Shown: one piece after another, positions 25,946 through 36,301 of the stretch
Layout: every line of letters starts with the position of its first letter
Numbering within the stretch: the stretch's first letter is position 1
DNA from: AP-15 sp963702685
GTDB taxonomy: Bacteria > Pseudomonadota > Alphaproteobacteria > ATCC43930 > CGMCC-115725
Direction of reading: 5' to 3'
Assembly: GCA_963702685.1 (NCBI GenBank)
Contig: CAVPDQ010000021.1
Location: 62,001-126,000, forward strand
Length of the DNA stretch: 64,000 bases
Notes under the pieces: model-generated
Databases searched by the model: none
What the model was told of the DNA's origin: nothing
What the model saw: only the letters and a program-made list of their open reading frames with translations
Translations under genes and position numbers: made by a program

Positions 25946-27165
25946 CCCGGCTCCGCCTCGGCCACAGGGGATGGCGGAGCGGTTTCGGGCAAGGCCAGGG
26001 CGAGCAACCCGAACGCCAAGGCCGCCACGCCGGCCAGCGCTCGAAATCCCGCCGAATAGCCGAAATGATCGACGACGAGCCCGGCGACGAGCCCGCTTGA
26101 CGAAGCGCCGATCCCCTGCGCGGTGGCGATCGCCCCTTGCGCGACATTATAGCGGCCGGTGCCGCGCATCAGGTCGGCAAGGACAAGCGGTGTGATCGCA
26201 CCCCAGATGCCGGCGCCGATCCCGTCGAGCAGCTGCACCCCGATCAGCCAGGCGCTGTCGTCGGAGAACGGGTAGAGCACGGCGCGGATCGGCAGGATGC
26301 CGAAGCCGATCAACAGGATCGGCTTGCGCCCGACGCGGTCGGCATTCCACCCGACAAGGAGCGCGACCGGCAGCATGATCGCTTGCGCCGCGATGATGCA
26401 GGCGGACATCATCACCGTTGCCAGCGCCTGGTGAGCCAGCGCCAGCTTTTGCCCGACCAATGGCAGGAGCGGCGCATTGGCGAAATGAAACAGCGCCGTG
26501 CAGGCGGCATAAACGAGCAGCGGACGGCAGCTCAGCAACATGCCGAGGCCCGACCGGCGAGGCTCTCCATCGTCCGTCGGCTCGCCGCCCCTTGCCCGGA
26601 GGTGGTCGATTGCGCCAGCCGGGATCGACAGCGCCGCAACACCGGCGAGCACCGCGAAAAACGGGACGAGCAGGAACACCGTGCGCTGCGAAAACGCCCA
26701 GCCGACGATCCCGGCGGCTGCCGCAATCGCGACATTCCCGGCGTGGTCGAAGGCGGCGTTGCGACCGAGCCGGCGGGCGAGCGCGGCACGCGCGTAAAGC
26801 CCCAGGGTCAATGCCGCCACCGCCGGGCCGAACACGTCGCCAACCGCGGCGATCGCGGCGTTGGCGACCATGACCGGCCAGAAAGCGGGGACGGCAAAGA
26901 TCGTCACGGCACCTACAGCCAGCACCGCGAGCGCCGCGACGACCAGCCCACGCTTTCTTCGGGTCGCATCGATCAGCCCGCCGATCGGCGTCTGCACCGC
27001 AAGGCCCAGAAAGCCGCCGACGGTTGTCACCACGCCGACCTCCGAAAGGCTCCAATGCTGTCGGGTGACCAGAAAGACGTTCAAATAGGGGCCGAGCGCG
27101 CCACGAACGTCGGCGAGCAGAAAATTGAGCGCGTCGAGCGAGCGGGAGATCGAGCCTCGGCGCAC
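25942..27165 (-). CDS. Major facilitator superfamily transporter
   Basis: A 407-aa MFS permease with 12 predicted helices. The N-half has DVRGALGPYLNVFL, GLAVQTPIGGLIDATRRKRG (loop 2-3 motif A-like) and DHAGNVAIAAAAG. A charged central loop follows helix 6 (GEPTDDGEPRRSG). The C-half has LLVGWNADRVGRKPILLIG, the second motif A. It starts with GTG 27165, and 89 bp separate it from the divergent ring-cleavage dioxygenase. The pairing suggests it could import or export a related aromatic, but its substrate is unknown. It is co-transcribed with the ion transporter and probably the GNAT gene. Confidence 0.88.
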   Translation of the reverse strand: MRRGSISRSLDALNFLLADVRGALGPYLNVFLVTRQHWSLSEVGVVTTVGGFLGLAVQTPIGGLIDATRRKRGLVVAALAVLAVGAVTIFAVPAFWPVMVANAAIAAVGDVFGPAVAALTLGLYARAALARRLGRNAAFDHAGNVAIAAAAGIVGWAFSQRTVFLLVPFFAVLAGVAALSIPAGAIDHLRARGGEPTDDGEPRRSGLGMLLSCRPLLVYAACTALFHFANAPLLPLVGQKLALAHQALATVMMSACIIAAQAIMLPVALLVGWNADRVGRKPILLIGFGILPIRAVLYPFSDDSAWLIGVQLLDGIGAGIWGAITPLVLADLMRGTGRYNVAQGAIATAQGIGASSSGLVAGLVVDHFGYSAGFRALAGVAALAFGLLALALPETAPPSPVAEAEPG

Positions 27166-27254
27166 CGGTTCAGCTCCGGCGGCGGCACGCGCTGATGCCG
27201 AGCGCGAATTTTTCGACTATATCTGCCGACAGGTCAGGTAGAGGGAGGCGGGCG

Positions 27255-28199
27255 ATGGCGATGCAGCGCAACAAGACCGAGGACGACATCACCGCCGAGG
27301 TGCTCGAACGCTTCGCGCAAACGCCGGAGCCGCGGCTCAGGCAGATCATGCTGAGCCTGATCGGCCACCTGCACGCCTTTGTCAAAGAGGTCAACCTGAC
27401 CGAATCCGAGTGGTTCCGGGCGATCGAGATCCTGACCGAGGCCGGGCGCATGTGCAGCGACAAGCGCCAGGAGTTCATCCTGTTCTCGGACACGCTCGGC
27501 GTCTCGATGGTGGTCGACTTGCTTAACCACCGCAAGCCCGACGGCGCCACCGAATCGACCGTGTTCGGCCCGTTCCATCGACAGGGCGCGCCGGAGATGC
27601 CGCCCGGCGGCAATATCGCCCATCTCGACGCGAAGGGTCCGCCGGCCTTGGTCGCCGGCAGGGTGCTCGATCTCGACGGCCGGCCGATCGCGGGGGCGCT
27701 GCTCGATGTGTGGCAGGCGCAGACGAGCGGGCTCTACGATTCGCAGGATGCGGCACTCGACCAATTGCACATGCGCGGCAAGTTCCGCACCGACGCCGAC
27801 GGCCGGTTTCTGGTGCGCACGGTGCGCCCGGTCAACTACCCGATCCCGTCCGACGGCCCGGTCGGCGCGATGCTGCGCGCCACCGGCCGCCATCCGTGGC
27901 GTCCGGCGCACATTCATTTTGTCGTTTCGGCCGCGGGGTACGAGCCGGTGACGACGCACATCTTCGACCGCACCGACGAATATCTCGGCAGCGACGCGGT
28001 CTTTGCCGTCAAGGATTCGCTGATCTGCGAGTTTGCCCGCCACGAGACGGCCGACCCCGAAGCCCGCCGCCTCGGCATCGATCCGCCCTATTACGCAGCG
28101 CGCTTCGATTTCCGCCTCAAGCCGGCAGCCGCCGACACCCCCGACATGCTCGACGCCCAGCGCCGCCTCGCCGCCCTCGGCGCCCGCGCCGCCGAATAG
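27255..28199 (+). CDS. Intradiol ring-cleavage dioxygenase, hydroxyquinol 1,2-dioxygenase type
   Basis: Non-haem Fe(III) enzyme likely opening hydroxyquinol (benzene-1,2,4-triol) to maleylacetate; catechol is the alternative substrate. The 314-aa product has the N-terminal helical dimer domain (residues 1-100, EILTEAGRMCSDKRQEFILF), TESTVFGPFH, the core LLDVWQAQTSGLYDSQD (first Tyr ligand), NYPIPSDGPVG (second Tyr) and RPAHIHFVVSAAGYEPVTTH (two His ligands), then YLGSDAVFAVKDSL, a pattern common in hydroxyquinol dioxygenases. ATG 27255 has a GGGAGG ribosome site. No maleylacetate reductase gene is adjacent. Confidence 0.88.
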   Translation: MAMQRNKTEDDITAEVLERFAQTPEPRLRQIMLSLIGHLHAFVKEVNLTESEWFRAIEILTEAGRMCSDKRQEFILFSDTLGVSMVVDLLNHRKPDGATESTVFGPFHRQGAPEMPPGGNIAHLDAKGPPALVAGRVLDLDGRPIAGALLDVWQAQTSGLYDSQDAALDQLHMRGKFRTDADGRFLVRTVRPVNYPIPSDGPVGAMLRATGRHPWRPAHIHFVVSAAGYEPVTTHIFDRTDEYLGSDAVFAVKDSLICEFARHETADPEARRLGIDPPYYAARFDFRLKPAAADTPDMLDAQRRLAALGARAAE

Positions 28200-28232
28200 C
28201 GCCCGCGCCAAGGCTGTGCCCTTACGCGCAGG

Positions 28233-28531
28233 TCAGACAGCCTCGGACAGCGACAGCTGCGCGTAGAGGCGATCGAGCTCGCGGTGAAACGCGATCCGCA
28301 GCGCCGCCGCCTCCTCCTCCGGCAGCCAGCCGGCGATGAATCGAACCGCAATTCGGCCAGGGTCGCGGCGGTCAGATCCTTCCACGGCAGCGCTGTGGCC
28401 CCGCACGCTTGCGCCAAGGTGACGGTCAATTCGTCCCGGATGCGGGCGACAAAATCCGGAGGCGGCGGCTCCAACAAACCGGCCTGCGTTGCAAAGAGAT
28501 CGGGTTGTCGCGGCGATCGATGATTTCTCAT
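28233..28531 (-). pseudogene. Small protein divergent from the R-M gene, frameshifted
   Basis: Begins at ATG 28531 (MRNHRSPRQPDLFATQAG) with LPWKDLTAATLAELRF, then shifts frame near 28345 and continues GWLPEEEAAALRIAFHRELDRLYAQLSLSEAV to 28233. The restored product would be about 98 aa, helical and acidic at the C-terminus. Family unknown to me. It is divergent from the restriction-modification gene (62 bp between starts). Convergent on its 3' side with the hydroxyquinol dioxygenase (33 bp). One indel in cggttcgattc explains the break. A role with the R-M enzyme (regulatory or antitoxin-like) is speculation from position. Confidence 0.55.
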
Positions 28532-28593
28532 GCCGGATTTTGTAGGCGATCGGGCGCCGTCCGGAAAGCTTGCCGCAACCAACCCGCCGGAAG

Positions 28594-31592
28594 ATGCTGG
28601 CCTTTATGCGCAGCACTTGGCGGCAGCAGGATTTTCCGGAGATCGTCGCCACGCTGGCGCGGCGGCCGGGCCACGAATTGGTGCGCACATTGGTCGCCGA
28701 CATTCTGCGCTACGGCTTCGGGGTCGCCTATCACGAGATCGATCATGAGGTAAGGCTGCCGGAGGTGCACGGCCGCGCCGACACGCTGTTCGGCTCGGTC
28801 GTGTTCGAATTCAAGCGCGATCTGCGGCAGGAGCTTGCCGATGTCGAGGCAAGGCTGCCCGACTATCTCGCTGAACGCGAGCGCCAGACCGGTCGGCGGT
28901 TTCTCGGCATTGCCACCGATGGTGCGACCTTTATCGCCTACGAATTGCGGGGCGGCGACCTTGTCGAGATCGGCCGGCACGAGCCGAGCCCGGCGCGCGC
29001 CGAGGCATTGCTGCATTGGCTGGAGCCCGCGCTTTCCAACCGCGACGACCTGATCCCCGACCCGCTGACCGTCGAGCGCGAGCTCGGCCGCAGCAGCCTC
29101 AGCTTTGCCCGCGCCAAGGGTGTTCTGGAACGGCTGTGGGCTGAATTACGCAGCAATTCCGAGGTAGTGCTGAAACGCCAGCTATGGGACGGGCTGTTGC
29201 GCGAAGCCTACGGCACCGCAGTCGGCGACGACGCCCTCTTCTTGCAGCACACCTATTTGACGATCGTCGCCAAGACGATCGCTGCGCGTGTCCTCGACCT
29301 GCCCGCGAACGATGCAGCCGCGATCCTTTCGGGCCGCGCGCTCGACGAGGTCGGTATTCAAGGAGCAGTCGAAAGCGACTTCTTCGATTGGATTTTGGAG
29401 CTCGATGAAGGCCGCGACCTGGTGTTGCGCATCGCGAGACAGACAGCGCGATTCCGGCTGCGCGACGTCGAGGTCGATGTCCTGAAATCGCTCTACGAGA
29501 GCCTGATCGACCCGGCGCAACGCAAGGATCTCGGCGAATATTATACCCCGGATTGGCTGGCCGCAAAAATTGTTGCCCGAGTATTGACCCGGCCGCTGGA
29601 GCAGCGGGTGCTCGACCCAGCCTGCGGCTCCGGCACATTTCTGTTTCACGCCATGCGTGCAAAGCTTGCGTCAGCGAAAGAGGCGCAGTGGTCGCCGGCG
29701 TCGGCGGTCGCAGTCTGCGCCGAGCAGGTCCGCGGGCTCGATGTCCACCCCGTCGCCGTGATCATCGCGCGTGTGACCTGGCTCTTGGCACTCGGTCCCG
29801 CGATTACCGAGCGAGCGGGAGAATTGCATGTCCCGGTCTTTCTCGGCGACGCGCTGCAATGGAACCTCCGGCAGGTCGGCGACACGCCCGATGTGATCGT
29901 GGACGTGCCGGAGGAGCCCCCACTGCACATCCCGACCGGCTTTGCCGAAGACCAGGCGCGTTTCGAATACGGTCTCCAAACCTTCGCGACGGCCTGGAAG
30001 AAAGCGCCACCGCGGCGCAAATCGAGCGGCAATTGCTCCGCTTCGACGGCGTTGCCGCGCGTGACGCCGCGGCAATGGCGGAAACCTACGAGCGGTTGCG
30101 CGAGCTTTACCGCACCGGCCGCAACGGTATCTGGCCCTTCGTGCTGCGCAACCTGATGCGGCCATTGTGGCTCTCGCGCGCCGAGCAGCGCGCCGATGTG
30201 GTGATCGGCAACCCGCCCTGGATCGCCTACCGCTTTTTGAGCGCCGAGATCCGGCCGCGAATGCGCGCGGCCTGCCGGGCGATGAATTTGTGGGTCGGCG
30301 GCAGACTGGCCACCAACCAGGACATTTCCGCCCTGTTCTGGGCGAGAGCCGCCGAGCGCTATCTGCTTCCCGACGGAACGATCGCTTTCGTGCTGCCCTA
30401 TGCCGCGTTGAACCGGCCGGCTTTTGGCGGTTTGCGTCGCGGTGATTTCGGCAGCGTTCAGGTGCGGATCATCGAGGCGTGGGATCTGGCGCGAGTGCGG
30501 CCGATGTTCGGCGGAGCCGGCACGACCTCGAGCTGCGTCGTGCTCGGCCGGCGGGAAACCGCTGGGCCGCTGCCACCCGAAATCGAACGTTTCTCGGGCT
30601 CGCTGTCGCGGCGCAACGCGACCGAAGCCGAGGCGGATGCGGACCTGACCCGAAGCCATGAGCCCTGGCCGCCGGTCACGACGCTCGAAGGAGCGTCACC
30701 CTACCGAGCGCGGTTCAAGCAGGGCGCGACGATCGTGCCGCGCCGCTTTTTCCTCGTCGAGCGCGAGCCACCTTCCCGCTTCGGCGATAATCCCACAGCC
30801 CCGCGCGTGCATGGGCGGACCAGCTCGATCGACAAACCGCCATGGAAGGATGTGGAGCCGCCGCGCGGGCCGGTGGAAGCCAAATTCCTGCGCCCGTTGC
30901 TGCTCGGCGCTTCGATCGCACCGTTCCGGCTGCTGGCTCCTGCTTTGGCCGTCGTGCCGGTTGAGAATGGTGGGGTGCTTGATGCCACGGCCGCCGCAGA
31001 CGCCGGACACCGCCATCTCGCCGCCTGGTTGCGCGACTGCGAAGCGAAGTGGCTGGGTCATTGTCGCAAGCGCGAGGAGGGCGTTCCGAGAATGACGCTG
31101 CTTCAGCGCTTGGACCACATGCACGGCTTATCGGGTCAAAGTTCGGCGCTTGGATTAAAGGTTGTCTATGCAAAGGCCGGCACACTTCTGGCCTCCGCTA
31201 TTGTCGATGACGCTGGGGTGGCCATTGATCATATGGCTTACTGGGCCAACACACGTGATATTGAAGAAGCCCGATACTTAATTTCGCTGCTCAACAACAC
31301 GAGAATTTTGGAGAGAATTGCGGCAATGCAGCCCGTTGGGGCATTTGGCCCACGCCATTTTGATAATTTGGTCTGGGAGCTGGCTATACCGGAATATGAT
31401 CGGCGGGAGGGGCTGCATCGGGAATTGGCCGCGGCGGCGGCCGAGGCGGAGCGCATTGCTGCCGGGGTTCCGCTGCGCGACGGCGCTCATTTCACCACTC
31501 AGCGACGGGCGATCCGCGCCGCGCTGGCGGCGGACGGTATCGCGGCCAGGATCGACGCGCTCGTCACCCGCCTGCTCGACGGCCGGGTTTGA
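28594..31592 (+). pseudogene. Single-chain restriction-modification enzyme (N6-adenine methylase with N-terminal nuclease), one frameshift
   Basis: Fused endonuclease-methyltransferase-specificity protein of about 998 codons, like type IIG enzymes. The N-terminal region (about residues 45-75) has HEIDHEVRLP and ADTLFGSVVFEFKRD, a PD-(D/E)xK nuclease pattern. The methylase has motif I DPACGSGTFLFHA (about 338-352) and the N6-adenine catalytic motif GNPPWIAYRFL (about 540). The C-terminal part, with DNTR-type LLNNTRILERIAA, should hold target recognition. Its DNA (about 31110-31400) is visibly lower in GC, a sign of transfer. The frame changes once near 29995 (TFATAW then EESATAAQIERQ); both sides are otherwise clean. 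The start is ATG 28594, or ATG 28609. The 3' end overlaps the convergent hydrolase. Confidence 0.85.
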
Positions 31593-32451
31593 GGGTCATT
31601 CCATTGCTGCCGCACAATTTCGGCAAGGAGCGGGGTGAAACGGTCGGCGGCTTCGTAGGCGACCCAGTGGCCGGCGCCGGGGATGATTTCGAAGCGCAGG
31701 CCGGGCTGGATTTCCTCGAGCACGCGCCGGCGCTCGTCGAGATAGGGATGGGCGCCGGCGTCGCGCCCGCCCCAGATGCCGGAGAGCCGCGCCGTCACCC
31801 GCGGCAATGCCTGGAGCAGCGTGTCGGTGCGCGAAAAGCGCCGGCTTCTGACCCGGCCGCGCGGTGCGTTGAGGTACTGGATGTAAGCCGCGAGGTCGTC
31901 GATCTTGGCCTTGTCGGCGATCATCAGCACGCCGAGATTGTACCGGGCGATGGCGAGCAATTCCTCGACGGTCCCGCCCGGCTTTTGGCGCTCGAGCTCG
32001 GTCGGCTGGCGCGGCAGGCCGAGCCCGTTCGAGCCGACGATCGTAAAGCCCCGCGCCTGCTCGCCCAGCAATGCCGCGACATGGCCGCCGAGCACCCCGC
32101 CAAACGAGAAGCCGGCGAGGTGAAGACGCTCGTTGCCCGGCAATATGATGGCCAGGCCGTCGGCGACGATCTGCGCCAGGCTCTCGGCGCTATGCGGCTC
32201 GGGCGGGGTGGCCGACTCGCCCAGCCCCGGCAGGTCGGGCGCCACCACGGTGAACTCCCGCGCCAGCGGCAGGATATTTCGAACCCAATGCATCCACGAG
32301 CCGTAGCCGCCATGCAGCAGCACCAAGGGTGGCCCCGCACCCCAGACCCGCCACACCATGGCGCCGTCGCCGCACGGCGTCTCCAGCCGCACCCCTTCGG
32401 CCGCCACGCCCTCGACCACCGCGCTCGCGCTTTGTCTTCGATCTCGGCCAC
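31499..32451 (-). pseudogene. Alpha/beta-fold hydrolase, probable 5' frameshift
   Basis: Hydrolase with the classic elements: oxyanion segment LVLLHGGYGSWMHW, VVAPDLPGLGES, nucleophile elbow GFSFGGVLGGH (Ser), and the C-terminal His in IPGAGHWVAYEA. The natural start appears to be GTG 32451, with AGGGG 6 nt upstream and reading VAEIEDKA. That frame then needs a small indel near 32425 to join SAVVEGVAAEGVRLETP. If no shift exists, in-frame starts are GTG 32419 or ATG 32359. The last 30 or so codons (31499-31592) lie antisense to the R-M gene's 3' end, a true convergent overlap. The promoter and first four codons are duplicated in the 82-bp repeat further upstream. Confidence 0.75.
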
Positions 32452-32520
32452 ATGCGCCCCTGAAGCTGTGTCGCAAACGCTGATAGCCGGTTTCGCGCCG
32501 CCCGCCTAGTCTCGCGATCC
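32439..32520 (-). repeat. 82-bp direct repeat, copy A (hydrolase start and leader)
   Basis: Spans the GTG start, ribosome site and about 60 bp of leader of the hydrolase gene. It is identical to 33234-33315 except for one base (g versus a in ctgaagctgtg). It lies 795 bp from the other copy, bracketing the DUF6883/DUF4926 genes. Confidence 0.95.
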
Positions 32521-32554
32521 GGGACCCGTGTGCAGCGTCTGGGAATTGTTGGAG

Positions 32555-32583
32555 CCGCGGTAAAAACTCACGTTTTATCGCGG
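32555..32583 (-). terminator. Hairpin after the DUF4926 gene
   Basis: Arms ccgcggtaaaa (32555-32565) and ttttatcgcgg (32573-32583) pair with one mismatch around a 7-nt loop, 47 nt past the stop of the DUF4926 gene. The stem has an A/T-rich top and GC base and could serve as a terminator or stabilising hairpin for the two-gene transcript. There is no clear U-tract, so intrinsic termination is uncertain. Confidence 0.45.
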
Positions 32584-32629
32584 GGCCACACCGGCGGTTC
32601 CGGCCCGAAGATCGGGATCGTGGCCGATT

Positions 32630-32848
32630 TCAAGCGGCGTGGGCGGACAGGTAGCGCAGAACCAATAGCTGATCGGCCGGGAGCGCCGCCTGTGCGTAAG
32701 CGCGTCCCGTGTCGTCCGAGAATTCGACCTCGAACACATCTGGACCCAACCGCTCGACGACGGTTCCGACCTGTCCGCGAACCAAGCCCCGCCGATCCAG
32801 ATCGACGGTCAGAGCAACGACGTCGAGCAGCCGAATTGCGTCCGCCAT
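32630..32848 (-). CDS. DUF4926 domain protein (putative partner of the DUF6883 protein)
   Basis: A 72-aa protein matching the DUF4926 pattern: LLDVVALTVDLDRRGLVRGQVGTVVERLGPD, then VFEVEFSDDTGRAYA and a final LPADQLLVLR. This reads as a small SH3-like beta barrel. DUF4926 genes are often found in two-gene cassettes with DUF6883, which suggests a toxin-antitoxin-like or immunity relationship; the biochemistry is not established. The ATG lies 6 bp after the DUF6883 stop with no clear ribosome site, so translation is probably coupled. The pair is enclosed by the 82-bp repeats. Confidence 0.75.
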   Translation of the reverse strand: MADAIRLLDVVALTVDLDRRGLVRGQVGTVVERLGPDVFEVEFSDDTGRAYAQAALPADQLLVLRYLSAHAA

Positions 32849-32854
32849 ATCGAG

Positions 32855-33190
32855 TCACAGCACATAACAGGTAGATAACCGTAGCACGTCGTCGCCGCTC
32901 AGGACAATCCATAGCGAGCGGATCACAGCGCGGCCCACGTCCGTAGCCAGGGGAAAGTCCAATGCGTAACGCTGACCATAAAGGTCGCTCTCCATCGGAC
33001 GCAATTTTTCGGTGTTGTTACGCGCGGCCGCCAGCAAGGCGCGCCTGAGAAATTGCGCGTCGCCAGCGGTCAATCCCAGGCGGGAACGAAATACACGCGC
33101 CTTGTGGCGCCCGCGGTAATGGCTTTCGCTCAGGCAGTAGTAGCGCAGCTTGGCAATGTCCACAGCGACGATGTTAAACCGGGCCGCCAT
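32855..33190 (-). CDS. DUF6883 domain protein (putative toxin-like partner)
   Basis: A 111-aa protein fitting DUF6883: KLRYYCLSESHYRGRHKARVF, then GLTAGDAQFLRRALLAAA, YGQRYALDFPL and VIRSLWIVLSGDDVLRLSTCYV. The family is small, widespread in mobile and defence neighbourhoods, and uncharacterised. ATG 33190 follows a GGGG-containing purine stretch. DNA here (32840-33180) is lower in GC than its neighbours, consistent with acquisition. It is the first gene of the two-gene cassette between the 82-bp repeats and lies just downstream of a copied hydrolase leader, from which it may be expressed. Confidence 0.75.
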   Translation of the reverse strand: MAARFNIVAVDIAKLRYYCLSESHYRGRHKARVFRSRLGLTAGDAQFLRRALLAAARNNTEKLRPMESDLYGQRYALDFPLATDVGRAVIRSLWIVLSGDDVLRLSTCYVL

Positions 33191-33233
33191 GTGCTCGACC
33201 CCTTTGCCGCGCAGCCGCGACCGCGGCGGATGG

Positions 33234-33315
33234 CGATCTCGGCCACATGCGCCCCTGAAACTGTGTCGCAAACGCTGATAGCCGGTTTCGCGCCGCCCGC
33301 CTAGTCTCGCGATCC
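33234..33315 (-). repeat. 82-bp direct repeat, copy B (copied hydrolase leader)
   Basis: Second copy of the hydrolase leader and GTG start, with one mismatch to 32439-32520. Here the first codons (GTG GCC GAG ATC) run into unrelated sequence, giving an aborted frame upstream of the DUF6883 gene. On the Hsp20 side this copy probably keeps the ancestral upstream flank of the hydrolase. Confidence 0.95.
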
Positions 33316-33417
33316 CGGCTGGACTGGGGTATTGTCCGGGGCCGGCCCGTGATTGGGGCGTTGGGCTTGGCGCACCATATGAGCAAAGCGGCGCGTCCTG
33401 CGCCGCGCGGAGAAGCC

Positions 33418-33813
33418 ATGCCGGAACGACAGCTCGAAGCGTTGATGTGGGCGCAGGCCTGCCGGGCGATGGAACGCGCCGATCATCTGCATCGTCAATT
33501 CTTTCATCGCAGCCACGCCACTCCCTACTGGGAGGCGCCTTGCGACATCTTTGAAACCGACGAGGCCCTGACCATCCTGATCGCGCTCCCCGGTGTCGAG
33601 GTCGACCGCATCGAGGTGACGTTGAGCGCTGGTGTCTTGATCGTCAGCGGCGAGCGCCCGCTGCCGCGCGAGCTCGAATATGCGCGCATTCATCGGCTGG
33701 AAATCCCGCACGGCCATTTCGAGCGGCGCATCGAGCTGCCGCCGGCGCGCTTCGAGATTTCCGGCCGGCATCTCGCCAATGGCTGCTTGATGGTGCAGCT
33801 GCACAAGCTCTGA
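33418..33813 (+). CDS. Hsp20/alpha-crystallin small heat-shock protein
   Basis: ATP-independent holdase chaperone. The 131-aa protein has a short helical N-terminus (MPERQLEALMWAQACRAMER), then an alpha-crystallin domain starting PCDIFETDEALTILIALPGVE, with VDRIEVTLSAGVLIVSGER and a late HFERRIELP. The usual I-x-I/V C-terminal tail is reduced to LMVQLHKL. ATG 33418 has a GGAG ribosome site. Upstream in-frame ATGs (33349, 33379) lack one. The Lon gene follows 43 bp later, so chaperone and protease probably form a heat-shock operon. Confidence 0.88.
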   Translation: MPERQLEALMWAQACRAMERADHLHRQFFHRSHATPYWEAPCDIFETDEALTILIALPGVEVDRIEVTLSAGVLIVSGERPLPRELEYARIHRLEIPHGHFERRIELPPARFEISGRHLANGCLMVQLHKL

Positions 33814-33856
33814 CGAGCGCGCGCCGCCATCGTGAATACTGCCGAGGATTTTTCCG

Positions 33857-36286
<2,430 letters not shown>

Positions 36287-36301
36287 CGCGGCACCTCGAT
36301 C

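Noticed and set aside
24570..26147. 525-codon minus-strand ORF overlapping the transporters
   Set aside because: Out of frame with the clearly hydrophobic SLC13-type and MFS products; its sequence is Arg-rich shadow.
29900..30060. Programmed ribosomal frameshifting in the R-M gene
   Set aside because: The site (tggaagaaagcgcc) has no strong slippery heptamer followed by an obvious pseudoknot, and many unrelated genes in the window have similar single indels.
32439..33315. 82-bp repeats as ends of a classical transposon
   Set aside because: They are direct, not inverted, contain a host gene start, and no transposase lies between them.
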